From Cephalopachus bancanus (Eukaryota > Chordata > Mammalia > Primates > Tarsiidae): a DNA stretch of 64,000 nucleotides. Below are positions 1 to 13,888 of the stretch, piece after piece. Each line of letters begins with the position of its first letter. Positions within the stretch are counted from its first letter, which is position 1. The notes beneath the pieces are model-generated. The model had not been told where the DNA came from and searched no databases. It saw only the letters and a list, made by a program, of their open reading frames with translations. The stretch spans positions 3,596,001-3,660,000 of the forward strand of contig JAPVLO010000007.1 of assembly GCA_027257055.1 (NCBI GenBank), in the 5' to 3' direction. Made by a program: the position numbers and the translations under genes.

Positions 1-1340
<1,340 letters not shown>

Positions 1341-1861
1341 AGCAGGCTGGGCTCCAGGCTGGATGCGGCAGGAGGGTCCTTGCACTTGGGGACTGGGGCC
1401 CTCTCACCATGGAGTCTGCTTTGTTCAGACCCTCAGCCCCACCATGACCCCCGCTCCGGGCTGGGGTGCTTTTCTTCTGATGCCATAGAGGGCCACATGC
1501 CGGGAGGCTGGGTGGGGATCACTGCAGGTAGGGATTGCATTTGCGGGTCCCCTGTGGATGTGCTGGAAGTCCCACTTCTGAGCTTTCTGACCTCCTCCTT
1601 GCCCACTCCCTGGGTACTCTTTCTGGGGAGTGGGTCCTCAGATGCCATCTCTTGGGACTCTTGTCTCGGAGTCTCTTCTGGGAGCCTGGGATGATCATTC
1701 CTTGCCTGGAGTGTTTGCCAAGGGACCCGTGGTGGGCGGCAGGAGGGACCCTGTGGTCTGGTGAGGCTCTGGGAAGGAGGAGGGGTTTCTTCTTAGGCTC
1801 TCCACCTCCTGCCCTGACCCAGCGGTGGCCTCCTCCCCCTCATCTCCTCAGAGAGTGACCT
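1341..1861 (+). other. KCNQ2: KCNQ2 last intron, unique middle part
   Basis: Unique-looking GC-rich intron between the two minisatellites. I see no exon, known repeat or RNA gene in it. Confidence 0.6.
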
Positions 1862-2352
1862 CCAATCCCCTCCTCCTGGGAGCAGCCCTGGTCCTCCTCA
1901 TCCTCCTGGGAGCAGCCCTGATCCTCTCCCTCCTCCTGGGAGCTGCCCTGGTCCTCTGCCCCCTCCCAGAAGCATGTTCACCAGGAAACCCTAGTCTCCC
2001 CCTCCTGGGAGTTGCCCAGTTCCCCCCTCTCCTCCTGGGAGCAGCCCTGATTCTCCCCCTCCCCCTGGGAGCAGCCCTGGTCTTCCCCCTTCTGGGAGCG
2101 GCCCTGATCCTCCCCCGCCTCCTGGAGGTGGCCCTGGTCCTCCTCCCCTCCTGGGAGTAGCCCTAGTCCTCTCCCTCCTCCTGGAAACAGCCCTGGTCCT
2201 CCTTCTTCCCCAGAGAGCAGCCCTGGTCCACCCCTCCTGGGAGCAGCCCTGGCCCTCATCCACCCCCTGGGAGCTGTTCTGGTCCTCCCCCTCCTCCTGG
2301 GAGCAGCCCTGTCCTCCTCTTCGTGGGAGCAGCCTTGCGGCGCCTTCCACCA
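1862..2352. repeat. Minisatellite of 27-30 bp units abutting the KCNQ2 last-exon acceptor
   Basis: About 16 degenerate units of the form (AGCAGCCCTG)(GTCCTCC..)(CTCCTGGG). The final unit fades at about 2352, only 13 bp before the exon start at 2366. The array is pyrimidine-rich on the transcribed-sense strand, and nearly every unit holds CAG or a TCCTGGGAG stretch. Each unit therefore resembles a polypyrimidine tract followed by an AG. A through-frame encodes a leucine/alanine repeat (LLGAALVL) that is a by-product of the array. Confidence 0.9.
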
Positions 2353-2365
2353 GCCCCTCCCACAG

Positions 2366-3088
2366 GTCCTGTCCATGGAGAAGAAGCTGGACTTCCTGGT
2401 GAACATTTACACACAGCGCATGGGCATTCCCCCAACGGAGACCGAGGCCTACTTCGGGGCCAAGGAGCCTGAGCCTGCGCCGCCGTACCACAGCCCGGAG
2501 GACAGCCGCGAGCAGGGGGACCGCCATGGCTGCATTGTCAAGGTCGTGCGCTCCACCAGCTCTGCTGGCCAGAAGAACTTTGCGGCGCCGCCGGCCGGGC
2601 CGCCCGCTCCGTGCCCACCCTCCACCTCGTGGCAGTCTCAGGGCCACCCACGAGGCCACGGCGCCTCCCCTGTGGGCGACCCCGGCTCACTAGTGCGCCT
2701 CCCGCCACCACCTACCCACGAGCGTTCACTGTCGGCCTATGGTGGCGGCCACCGCGCCAGCACGGAGTTCCTGCGACTGGATGAGGGCTGCCGGCCCACC
2801 GAGGGCGCCCTGAGGGACAGTGACACGTCTATCTCCATCCCATCCGTGGACCATGAGGAGCTGGAACGCTCCTTCAGTGGCTTCAGCATCTCCCAGTCCA
2901 AGGAGCAGCTGGACGCCCTCAACAGCTGCTACGCAGCTGTGGCACCCTGCGCCAAAGTCAGACCTTACATCGCGGAGGGCGAGTCGGACACGGACTCGGA
3001 CCTCTGCACCCCATGTGGGCCCCCACCGCGCTCAGCCACAGGCGACAGCCCCTTTGGCGATGTGGGCTGGGGCGGGCCCAGAAAGTGA
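2366..3088 (+). CDS. KCNQ2: KCNQ2 terminal coding exon (Kv7.2 distal C-terminus)
   Basis: AG at 2364-2365, then 240 codons and TGA at 3086-3088. It begins [20 protein letters not shown], the helix D coiled coil that drives tetramerisation and KCNQ2/KCNQ3 pairing. The ATG at 2375 is internal and not a start. A proline- and serine-rich stretch follows, then [20 protein letters not shown], and near the end [11 protein letters not shown], the ankyrin-G binding motif that holds the channel at the axon initial segment. The last residues are [10 protein letters not shown]. Length equals the human last-exon product as I recall it (240 residues). Differences from human include TQRM for MQRM, QGDRHG for HVDRHG and several changes in the proline-rich linker, while helix D and the ankyrin motif are almost unchanged. 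The gene is partial here: the pore-forming part lies upstream of the window. Confidence 0.97.
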   Translation, partial: VLSMEKKLDFLVNIYTQRMGIPPTETEAYFGAKEPEPAPPYHSPEDSREQGDRHGCIVKVVRSTSSAGQKNFAAPPAGPPAPCPPSTSWQSQGHPRGHGASPVGDPGSLVRLPPPPTHERSLSAYGGGHRASTEFLRLDEGCRPTEGALRDSDTSISIPSVDHEELERSFSGFSISQSKEQLDALNSCYAAVAPCAKVRPYIAEGESDTDSDLCTPCGPPPRSATGDSPFGDVGWGGPRK

Positions 3089-5459
3089 GGCCTGCAGGCT
3101 GTTCCGAAGACCCTTTGCCTCCGAGGTGTTGCAGTGGAGACCTCTGGGGCCCTTTGCTTAGAGTGACTAGGGTGCACGGGGCTGGGGGGGAGGTGGCCCG
3201 GTGAGGCTGTGGGCTGGAGGTAGGGTTCTTGCAGTGACATCTTACAAAAGCTCTTTTTAGACGGGTTGGAGGGCAGGCGGGCCTGGTGATTCAGGAGCAC
3301 CACACTGCAGCAGGGTCGCCCCTGCTCACTCTGCCTGGGTACAGGGCAGACTTTCAGCCCCCCATGTGAGGACAAAGCAGAGGTTTGGGGTCAGGAGCAG
3401 AGTCCAGGGAAGGGACAGCAGGGGGCAGACCTGTCCCCATCAGGGTCATCAGACTGGAGGCCTGGTGGGGTTTGGGGGCAGCCACAAGAGGGTGTCTGAC
3501 CACTGGGCGTGGCCTATCCTTGCACCTGACCAACTGGCCAGTTTGCCCTGGTCCCCGATGCCATCCTTCATCGTGTGTGGGCACAATGGGGGTGATGCCC
3601 CCTCCTTGTGGGCACCCGGCCAGACAGCTGCTGGTCAGCATCTTCTCTCTGTTCCTTCTGGGTTCTGAGGGGTCTCTGACAAGAGTTGGCTCGAGGTGGG
3701 GACCCTCGCCTGCAGTTGAGGGCGGGGTGAGGCCTCGGGATACACCAGATCCCAGGGTGAGTCTTGGCCCTCCTGGCTTTGCTGTTTCTGGGGAGGGCCT
3801 GACTCTCAGGGGCCCGGGCACCAGCTCTGCAGGGTCTTCTGAAAGGGAGTCCCTGGGGGCTTCAGCACTTCACCTTGGGCTCTCCTGGGTGTGTGGCAGC
3901 CAGCAGCACAGGCCCTTGTCCCTTCCTCTCTCCTTATTATGCTGGCTGGGTGCCAGTCACCAGGCTGTGGCCAGCACTGCAACACCTGCCCCGTGGGTGA
4001 GCAGACCTCCCAGTCTTTTCCAGGGCCCTGCCTGGCCTGTCCCCCACCAGTGTTCCACAGACTTGGACAAGGCTGAACAATGCTGGGTTTTCAGCTACCT
4101 CCTGGCCCCCCCACGGTCAGCAGGCCGTCTCTCCTGGCCTTTCTGAAGGACGCACCTGCCTTGTCCATGCTCCTCCATTGGCCGGTCCCTTGGCTGTGCC
4201 CTCCTGGAGTCTTGAGAGTTGGGCATGTCCAGCATCCTCTTGTCGTGGGCAGCGAGATCCTCGAGCAGCCAGTATAGAGGCAGAGCCAATCCCCGGACAG
4301 TGTCTGGTGTGTGGAGTAGCAGGTGGGGCCTCCCTGGTGAGGGGGTCAGGAGGGCCCAGCAGACAGACACTCTAGAGATCAAGTCCTGAGGGGCCTCAAG
4401 TTGTTTCTCATGCTGCATTTAAATCTGCTTTGACAAGGACAGAGCAGTCATGGGACCTGTGGTCAGCTAGACCATCCCTAGGTGAGGACTTTGATAGCAG
4501 CATTAGAGGGCCACATGCCCCAGGCTGTTGGGGTCCTGGGTCCTGGGGATCTTAGGGGGCCATTGCTGCTGCAGCCTCTGTGCCTGTCCCTTGACCCCTG
4601 GCCAGGGATCCCCTGGGTCCCGCCCTCAGGGCATCTCCCACAAGTGGGGCTGACTCTTCCCACTTCCCTGTGCCTGGAGCCACCCTGGGGAGGTGCCAAC
4701 CAGGTGGACATGGGCTCTGGCGGGAGGCCACGGCCCACACTCACCCGACATGTCCACCTGCATGCGCCTGGTTCTCAAGGGCATTGTTGCTGACTGCAGG
4801 CCCTCTGGCAGGAAGCGAGTCCCTTTTAGTGACCGTGGCTCATGTGAAGTGGGCAAGACCTGCGTCCGTCCCCTCACTGCCTCCCCAGGCCAGGGCGAGC
4901 CTGGCATTTAGCGCCTTGGCCCTCCCATTCTGAGCCAGGGACAGACGTAGCCGGTCCCAGAGCACCAGCCTGGCCACTGCTCCCCGCAGCCCATGACAGT
5001 CAGACTTGCAGCCTGGCTCAGCCTCGGCCATCCAGGCTCCAGGACCCTGCTTGGCCCTGTCCCATGGTCTCTGAGCCACTTGCTTCCTCCACATGTGGCC
5101 TGCCTTCTTTCCCCCAGAGCAGCTAAGCACTCCTGTGGGTCTGGGAGGCAACGAGCACCAGTATGCATGGGCGGGGCTCTGGGCAGCTAGGGTGGGCCAG
5201 GCCCTTCCCTTCCACAAGCCCAGGCAGAGTCTAGACTCATATTCTGTGTCAGCATGGCATGTGTGACATGTCTACCGCAAAGTCTCTGCCCCTGGGCAGA
5301 GGGAAGATGCATCTCTGAGGGATTGTTTGGGGCACCAGACCTGGCCTGGGCAGGGCCACCCCGGGTCCTCCTCCAGAGAAGGAAAGGAGGATGCTGGGCC
5401 TGCGCCGTGGTTTCACGCTTTCCAAGACAAGATGTCTGTTAGAGCACACGCTCCATGAG

Positions 5460-5655
5460 CCCACGGCTCACACACATGCTCACACATCCTGCATCCGTGT
5501 GCACACATGGATACCCACACGCACACACACAAGGGCATAGATCACACAGGGTACACACATACTTACACATATGCATGCATACACACAAGCTCATGCACAT
5601 ACAAGCATACACACACATGCGTGGACAGCACACACACCCCCAGGCACACACGCCC
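5460..5655. repeat. CA-rich degenerate simple repeat
   Basis: ACACACA/CATGCACA motifs interrupted every few bases, for example 'cacacacaagctcatgcac'. It lies in the probable KCNQ2 3' UTR. It resembles the block at 116-262 and the longer one near 36.1 kb. Confidence 0.8.
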
Positions 5656-8218
5656 TCACTCGTGTGCACATGCTCCCCGCTTCCCATGTCACAGCCGTTC
5701 CGTGCCTCTGGTTTTTCCCTCCTGCCTCTGTTGGATTTAAGCCGCCAAGAGAGGAAGCCATGAGAAGTAACTCTGGGGGTTGCAGATGGTTCTGGAATGT
5801 TGAACCTGGGTGGGGTCCACTGTCCCAGGCTCGTGGGCCACAGTGACAGAGGGTCCAGTTAGCCCAGCCGGGGTCCCAGCTGCCTTCGCCTTCACACTGG
5901 GTGGCCTTTAGGTCGTGGGGTCACTGAAGGCCAAGGGCTGGATGTTCACGTGGACGTCTGTGTGGACCTGTGTTCTGCCAGCCTGGAGGTGTGGCCAGCT
6001 CCCTGCGCTCTCCTTAGCCGCATGGCCCAGCCTCCCTGCCAGGCCCTGCACCAGGTGGGTGCCACTGTCTGTGTTCATTTCCTGGCCTCGCATCCCCTTC
6101 TCCTGTCCTTACAAAGTTGCCATCTTAGAGTCTTCCCTGCTGCCACCACAGCTGGGACACCCTGGGGGCTGCCCCTCCCTCTGGACCCACTATCTGAGCA
6201 GGGCTAGGTACAAGGCCTTCCCATGGGAGACAGGGCCACCCCTCAGAGACACACCCTTGTGGGCCTCACACCCCATCTGGAGGCTGGCCAGTTGCCTGGG
6301 CCCTGGAGGGCTTCTTTGCAGGGACCTGCTGGGCCATGGTCCAATCACCAAGCCCCACCCATAGGCACATCCCCAGCCAGGCGTCTGCATGTTTTCATTC
6401 TTACGTCTCAATCTGTGTTGAGATGGCCTTCTCCCTGCACTGGCCGAGGCCTGGGTCCTGGTGCAAGACACTGCTCTGGGAGGGAAGGAAGGGCATGCCC
6501 TATCTTCTGCCAGACCCAGCTGGGCTCAGCCTCTACATTTGGGAAACTCCATGCAAGAAGCATCCTGTTCTCCGTGGAAAGGCCCTGAGACGCTTCTAGA
6601 TGCTTTGCAGTTACCAGAAGGAGCCATGGGAGCCGGGAGGCCTCTATGGAGACCCTGGTGTGTTTCCACCTTACTCCAACTGTGAACATCACCCAGAGTG
6701 GAGGCTGCGGGTATTTTCCCCTGGACCCTGTGCTGCAAGGCCAGAAGGACAACACAGACCCTGAAAGCAAATGTGGATCAACCTGGAGGGCATCAGCACC
6801 TGGTCTCCCAGCAGGGGGCCCCACAAACGCTCCCATGGGCCCTCAGGGCCTGCGGTCCTCTGGTAGCCCTCAGCCCTGGTGTGGACAGGCCTGCCCTCTG
6901 ACCCCACCCAGCCCCCTTGCGAACCTCCCTGGCCAGCTGTGTGAATGTCTGGAGTGTAGCAGGGTGAGGCCAAGGCCTGTAGGGGCTGTATGGCTGTACC
7001 AGGCCTGTTGTCCTGCATTTTCACCTGCAGACAGGCTCCATCTGGCCCTAACCGAGTACTAAGGAGTAGGAGAGTCAACCATGGGGACTTCCTGGAGGAG
7101 GCAGGGATCAAGGGAATGACCCAAGTTCCTTTTCCCTCTCCGGAGACCTGGAAAGACAGTGACACCTGGCAAGGGTTCTCTGTGTCCCCTGGGGCGTGGT
7201 GAATGGAACCACAGTTAGCTGAACTTTGCTGTCTCGTGGGATGGGGCTGATATTGGAGGGTCTTCAGGAGACAGGGTGGAGAAGGTGGGAAGGATAGGCC
7301 TCCCTGGGACCCGAGAGCCTTCTGCCAGTCTTGGGCATCTGCGGGACCAGGTGGGGTGAGGAGCTCTGGTCTTGGACACTTGCCTTGGGGGCCCAAGAAC
7401 CAAGGGTGCTGGATCTGACCCATCCTGAGAGGTCCTGAATGACCCTCGGTCAGGTTCCAGCGGGGAGGGGACGGTCGCCAGGGTGCCCAGGCAGGCCTGT
7501 GCACGTCGCTACATGCCACACACCCGACTCCAACCGGGTCTCACAAAGTCGTTGCCTTAATGCAGTGGACAGAAGCTACCAAGGTCCCCCTACCCCAGCC
7601 CTGCCAGGCACGGACGTCTGGACCTTGCCACTGGGCTGGGCTGGGTCAGGTCGGTGAGGACCTGAGGGCCAAGCTCCTGAGACTGTGTGGGGCAGGAGGG
7701 GTCTCACACCAGGCACTGGAGCCAGCCGCACCTTGGGATGCCACCTGCCCAGGATCGGCGTGGCCCATGCCCACCACGCTGCCCACACACCTGCCGTACG
7801 CCACCACAGCTTGCCCTCCAGCCGAGACGGCAGCTAAGCTTCTCCACCTGCACGGTGGCTGCTGGCTGTCTGCACTTTCGTTCATGCTCCAAAGAATCTT
7901 TCATAATGCCTTCAGCCCCGATGCCCACTTCCCGCCTCGTGTGTGTCCCTGTGCCGTAGTGACCAGGCCTTCTGGTGGACGTGTGACCCGCACACTTCAT
8001 CTCGACTCGTGCACCGTCGTTTTCTAGGGATAGACACCCAGGGAATGAACTCTCATTTTCTAATGGACTAGCCAAGATGCTCACTTGCTCTCCACTGACA
8101 GGTTGACGTGAAGGGCAGGCCAGAGAGCTCGGGCATGGAGTTCCATGGCGGGGATGTCTGTGGAGAGTAGTTCTGCTGCCCCGGGGGCGAGTTGGATACC
8201 CGGTGGACTTGTGCACTC

Positions 8219-8224
8219 AGTAAA
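8219..8224 (+). terminator. KCNQ2: Candidate KCNQ2 poly(A) signal (AGTAAA variant)
   Basis: AGTAAA, a known weaker poly(A) hexamer, followed about 16-30 bases later by the GT-rich stretch TGCATGTTGTGTGG, as expected of a downstream element. It lies 5.1 kb after the KCNQ2 stop, which would give a transcript near the known size. The call is inference: a weaker or more distal site (for example AATAAA at 13,889) is possible. Confidence 0.4.
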
Positions 8225-8245
8225 ATGCAGAGATTCAACCTGCAT

Positions 8246-10961
8246 GTTGTGTGGCCTCTTCACTGTCGCCGGCTGTCCCTGGGCAGCCGATCAGGGGCTA
8301 GGATCCAGGTGGGCAGGGACAGGTCTGCCCAGACCCCCTGGGCCCACGGGTCCTCAGGCCCTCCTGGGCTATGGGCTGGTTTCCCAGGGCCAGTATCACA
8401 GTACCATCAGCCAGGTGCCTCCAGACCTCAGAGATTTCCCCCATTCTGGAACCCTGAGTCTGTCAGCCCTGACACCCACCTGTACCTGGCCACATCATGA
8501 AGGCTCCTGCCTGGGACCCTGGACACACAAGTGAGGATGCAGCTGCACCATCAGGAGCAGTGGAGCCTGGGGTGGGGCCCGTCAAGCTCCCCTGGGCCCT
8601 GGGTTTTGGGCATGGGGTCTGAGCCCACATGTGGTCCACACATCCTGCCTGGGTCTGTCGCTGTTCCAGCCACCCCTGCAGTCCTTGAGCACCCGCTGGT
8701 CAATCTCCCCAGTGCCCCCCCCCCCGTCTCTTCCTCCCTGCAGGCCTAGGGGAGGATTGATAGGCGCTTGGCTTGTCTCCCCTCTGGAGAATCCAGCGAG
8801 GGCCTGGCTGAGCCCACCCCTCCGGCATCTTCTAGCCCACAGGTCCTCCCTGAGCTTCTGGGGTCAACTGAGCAGGAAGGGAGGCTCTGCCAGGCTTAGT
8901 GGTCCTGGAAGCCATGAGCAGAGTCCAGACCTGCTGCCTCCACCGGGGTCAAGGCCCACTGCTGCCAGAGGCCCTGGCTGTGCAATGTGAGGTCAGGGAG
9001 GGGTCCAGCCTTCATCCTCAAGACTTTAGAAAGTTCTGAACTGTAGTGTCTTGGGTTTCAGGAAGGACCAGCTGGGCTCTAGGATCGTCACAGGCATGTC
9101 CAGGGCCACGAGGCTCGAGGTACCTTGGCTTGCCCAGGCAGGATGATGACCACAAAGCAACCACTGGGCACCTCCTATCTTGGCCTGGTCCCCTGTCCAC
9201 ATGCCTGTCTTCCTCTCCCCCAAATCTTCCTCTCTCCTGCCATTTCCTGCCCCTTCACCCACCCAGAGAAGTCCCCAGGTTCCCCTGTCTCAGGGCCCCA
9301 CCCCTGTTGGGGAACTCTGTGGTGATGTCACGCCCAGGAGACTGACGACGGGTGATGAGTCTCCTTGGGAGCTCTCTGCTCCTCAGGCACAGACACAGCT
9401 TTTCTAGCAGTGACCCAAATCCACCCTGGTAGCTGAGCACGTTCTCCCTCACCTGGATGTCTTCTTGAGGGGATACATTTGCAGGAGCTCCCCAAGCACC
9501 CAGGCTGAACAGTCATGGGGACCCAGGGACAAGGAAGGGTCTGGAGGATTGGGAGGGGGGCTGTGGTCAAGGGTGCAGGACAGTGGCGTGCCATGGGCAG
9601 GGTGGGAGGACACCAGTGGCTCTGGTGGGCTCAGGGAGTCACCTGCCAGGGGCCGGGGGTGAGCGCACAGTCCACCCAGTACCGGCCAGCGGTCAGGGGC
9701 CCCATTACCCTCGGACTCCTGCTGCAGCCAGGTCTGAGATGACCACCAGGTGGCAGCACTCACCGGAGGAGGAGGAGGCCCCAGGCAGCCCACCAGCCCT
9801 GCACCCGCTTGGACCCACAGCCAAGTCCAAAAAAATCCAGCTGCTCCGCTGGGAGGCCCTGCCCTGGACATGAGGCTGCGGGGTGTGTGTGTGTCAATTC
9901 CTCTCTCCAGGTGGAACCTTCCCTCAGCTAGTCGGCGGAGCCTGGACACCCACCAGCCTGGGGGGGGCTGGGTTGAGGGACTGTGGGACTGGAGGGGCAG
10001 GACAGCACTCAGGACCCAGCAGGGAAATCCCACTCCTGTCCAGACCCACTGACCCCTGGACTCCACCCAGCCCCTCACCGGCCAGTTCTGCCTCCTGTCC
10101 CACCCAGCACTCCTGGAAATCACCTGTATGCCAGAGCCCCGCCTTCACCCGAGGCCCAAGGACAGGAGGGGTGTCCTCAGACTTGACTTCAACCAACCAT
10201 GACAGGCCTGAAGGGAGGCCAGGTGGTCTCCCTGCAAGTGGCTGCACGCCCTTCATTTCTTCACTCATTCATACACCAAGTAGGCCTGTGCCGGTCACTG
10301 GGGTGTGTGGAGAAGGAGTTTGACAGGAACATGGGCTTAGGGGCCTGAAGCCCGGACCTGGCCCTGGGATGACAGAATCTAGGGCATCACTGAATGCCAC
10401 CACCGAGTGGGGAGTGTGGACAGAAGTGCCCTGAATGGTGCGGTTGGCACCCATGCTGGAGGGAAGGAGCAAGAGACACCAGGCTCAGTACCCCCCAGTT
10501 CTGGGCTGCACAGATAGTGACTTGCAGGGAAAGGACAGTCAGACCTTCATGGCAGCTGTTCCCCCAGGCGTCCACCTCCCCCAAGGACAGGCCAGGGTGG
10601 GAATCTCTCCATCGGCCTGGGTCGCTGTGGATGGCAAGCCAGCGTCCCTCCAGCCTGGTGCTGTGTTCGAGATGCCAGGGCAGGTTCCTCCTGACAGAGC
10701 CTCTCAGGCACCTGGGAGGACAGGAGCTGGTTGCTAATGTCCAGTGGTGGCCTAGCCTGGCCTGGGTCTGGGTGGGCTTTCCAGGGCACATCTGCCTCGG
10801 ACAGGGAGGGCAGACCGGCTTCCGAGAGGTTCTATGGCTGCAGCTGGGCAGAGGGGAGGCTCTGAGGACAGGAGGTCATGGGGAGGCAGAGCCAGCACTG
10901 GATGAGCCAAGGATTGGGAAAACCAGCTGGCAGAGGAGACACTCTGCAGGTGGGGCTGAGA
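8246..10961. other. Intergenic unique sequence
   Basis: GC-rich unique DNA between the probable KCNQ2 3' end and the first SINE. It includes a C11 homopolymer near 8715-8725. I see no exon-like, RNA-gene or repeat signal. Confidence 0.5.
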
Positions 10962-11084
10962 GTTTTTAAAAAAATATGTAGAGTTGGGGTCTCACTATGT
11001 CACCCAGCCTGGTCTTGAACTCCTGACCTTAAGCAATCCTCCCACTTTGGCCTCCCAAAGTGACTGGGATTACCCGTGCCCGGC
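10962..11084 (-). mobile_element. Alu monomer fragment, antisense
   Basis: Reverse complement of a single Alu arm: it starts with a T/A-rich tail, passes through GGGGTCTCACTATGT and CTCCCAAAGTG, and ends CCCGTGCCCGGCC. Only one arm is present, so this is a free left-arm type monomer or a truncated Alu. It lies directly against the L1 3' end that follows. Confidence 0.85.
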
Positions 11085-11735
11085 CAAGAGTCTTGTTTGA
11101 AAAAGACCCACACACCACCTCACGCCCCTTAGGATGGCGACTGTAGGAGAACAGAAAATACAGGTGTTGTCAAGGATATGAGAAACCGGCGCCCTTGTGA
11201 CGGTGGGTAGGAATACGAAATGGTACAACCACTGTGAAAAGCAGGGTAGAAACTCCTCAAAAGTTAAACACAGAGTTATCACATTCCAGCAGTCCCCTCA
11301 GGGTGCAGACCCGAAATAAACGAGAGGAGAGTCCTGAAGAGATGTGTGCCCGCTCTGTTCACAGCAACATAGTCACCACAGCCGAGAGGGAAGTGCCCAT
11401 TGTAGAGGATTCAGCCTTGACGAGGAAGGTGCTTTGACATCTGCTCCAGCACAGATGTCCAGTGCATGGAGACGGGCACACCGCTGCAGGATGACCCTCG
11501 CTGGAGCTCCCAAGAGTCATCAGGGTCAGAGACAGAAAGTGAAATGGGTTCCCAGGGCTGGGAGGGGTTGGGGAGTGGGAGTTTAGTGGGAAGGTGGAAA
11601 GTTCTGGAGATGACAGTGGTGGTGGCCACACAACAGGGGAATGTGCTTAGTGCTGCTGAACTGGGCACCTAAAAATGGTAAAATGGTGAGTTTTATGCTA
11701 CGTGTATTTCCCAATTAAAAAAAAAATACAGAGAC
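11085..11735 (+). mobile_element. L1 3' end (old LINE-1 fragment), sense
   Basis: Matches the last part of LINE-1 ORF2 and its 3' UTR as I know them: 'aggatggcgactgtagg', 'ggtgttgtcaaggatatgag', 'aaatggtacaaccactgtg' and 'ctcctcaaaagttaaacac', then the 3' UTR phrases 'aatggtaaaatggtgagttt' and 'tacgtgtatttcccaatt' and an A-rich tail near 11,717-11,728. It is heavily 5' truncated and the frame is broken many times, so it is dead. Divergence suggests an L1M-age element. Confidence 0.85.
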
Positions 11736-13888
11736 AAACCTTTTCCCAGTCTCTGTCCCTGGGCTGGGACAGGTCATCAGAGGGTCCTGGGCAAGCACAG
11801 TCTAGGACTGGAAGCTACAAGAGCTTCGGCACTTTTGAGTTGGGGGCTTTGGGTGCCCCAGACCCAGTCTTGGTCTCTCCTTTGTTAAGACTGGACCTCT
11901 ATCCCCCACACTGCGAACTGTGAGGACGACATGGTCCTAAGTAATCCTGAGAAACACCGCTGCCAGCTCCGCAGAGGACACGCCCTCTAAGTGGTGCTGG
12001 GGTCTCATGGGATGGGAGCAGGGCCCAGGTGCTGGAACGGGCAGCGCTAGGCCTGCGGGGTGGCCACGGGCTGGCCTTGCCGGCACACTGGCATCTCAGT
12101 GGAGCCAGTTTGTCCGGTGAGTGGCCCCAGGGCCCCTTGGGGCGGCTGGCCTCCAGGCAGGCTTAGAACCTGAACCCTCCAGTTCTGGGCAGGTGAATGT
12201 CCAGTGTGGGGGTCTCCAATAAGCCAAATCCAGGGCCAGTCTGCCTGTCTATGGAAAGCCAGTTCCCATGGCTTGTGGCTCCCAGTCCTACCCTGACCTG
12301 CAGCCTGGGTCGGTGACCCAGAGGCCCAAGGCTCCCAGCCTGTACCACAACCTCAGGAGCCAGCATTGCCCAGGGTGACCTGCTGTGGACTTCCTTCTGG
12401 ATGCTTCCAGAACACTTCTTCCTGACCCCTGAGCCTAGTATGTGGAAGGGTGCCGGAGTTGGGCCAGGGTGACCATGCCTGCAGCCTTCACCCAGTGCTG
12501 GAGGAAGATGGGAGGCGGGGATGGCACCCCATGCCCGTCTCAGCCCCACTGCTGAGTTCCTCTTCTGCAGAGCCAGGTGATGACACCATGGCTTCTGATC
12601 CTGGCGCCACAGCGGTGGGTGGGTGCACTGGGGGCTGAGGACCTCAATGGTCTATGCCCTGCCCTCTCCTGTGCTGGGCCACCCACATCCTGCCCTGCTG
12701 ACTCTCCACCTCTCCCGTGCCTGGTCACCCTACCTGTCACCCTTCCTGGAGTTTCCAGCCACACAGTGTGGATGCTTCCCCATTACAGGGAACAAAGCTC
12801 CAGCCGAGGCTCCTGGACCCCAGGACTTGGGACTGGGGCAGGAGCAGAGGATCCCATCCTCCATCCTGAGACCTTGTGCTTTTGTGCTATTCACACCCTG
12901 GATCAGCCTCTGCTTGGCCTCCTCCCACCATGTCCCCACCCTCCTCACCTCCTCCAGGCTCTGGACAGGACGGCAGTGCTGTCGGAAGGGCTCAGGGCAC
13001 CTACCTGCCCACTTGAAGAATCGGACTGAGGTCCAAGATGGGGAACAACCAGCTGGGGTGAATGGCCGGTCTGTAGGCAGGATACGGAGCTGTGCCACCT
13101 CCACCCTCCGCCCCTGGCGCTTGGGACGCCCAGAACACCAGGGTCCCTGAGGGTAGCTAGTGGGCACCTGGCCCTCTTGCACCGCCTGCCCCAGACTGCC
13201 AGAGCCTGAGGTCCACCCTGCACAGAGCTTCAGGAGCTCCAGAGGTAGGGCAGGGGCTCATAAAGGTGGAGTCCCATCTCACCTGCAGGAATGAGAAGCC
13301 CCCAGATCCCACGCCCAACAGGAGCTGCGGATTCCTACGAAACTCGTTCCTCTAGCACCAACCCGCCAAGCTGTGCGCTGGGGAAGATGGCAGTTCCACC
13401 CAGAAACTTCTCTGTGTGCAGATGTTGGCCTGCCACACCCACACCCGAGAGTGAGGCTTCTGGCACCTCCTGTCCCCTCCCCCGGCTTGGTGGGAGGGGG
13501 GGACCTTGACCTGATTGTGTGCTACCTGCCCCAAAGCAGGTGTGGTTCCCATGGCCAACAGGGAAAAGCCCCAGTTCTTTGGTCCCTCAGGGTCTTACAC
13601 AGTGGCCACGTCTGTGCACCCACCCATGTCCCTCCTGCCCTCCACTGTCTTCTGGAGTCTTCCTGATCCTTCCCATCCACCTCCAACTCACCTCCTCCTG
13701 GGCGCCCCTGCACCTCCTCCTAGGAGCCCCACCAGATCCCCTCCCCTGTGTCCCATTCGTGGGGGTGGGTGGGGGGTGGCATCCTCATCCCCCATTCTCC
13801 TCCTCCTCCCTCTCTCCATCCAGCAGTCCCAGCACCCGGCATCGCATGTCCTCAAGAGCCCTGCACAGATGCAGCTTGTATCAGCTTC

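Larger units (their letters stand above)
3089..8245 (+). other. KCNQ2: Probable KCNQ2 3' untranslated region
   Basis: Unique, GC-rich sequence after the KCNQ2 stop. It has no recognisable SINE or LINE, unlike the next 30 kb. I infer a long 3' UTR because KCNQ2 is known for a transcript of about 8-9 kb with a multi-kilobase 3' UTR, and the first plausible cleavage signal I see is at 8219. I saw no AATAAA or ATTAAA between the stop and that point. A CA-rich block lies at 5460-5655. Open frames here are not supported as genes. Confidence 0.55.

Noticed and set aside
1825..2160. Leu/Ala repeat protein upstream of the KCNQ2 last exon
   Set aside because: By-product of the 27-30-bp minisatellite; lies in an intron.
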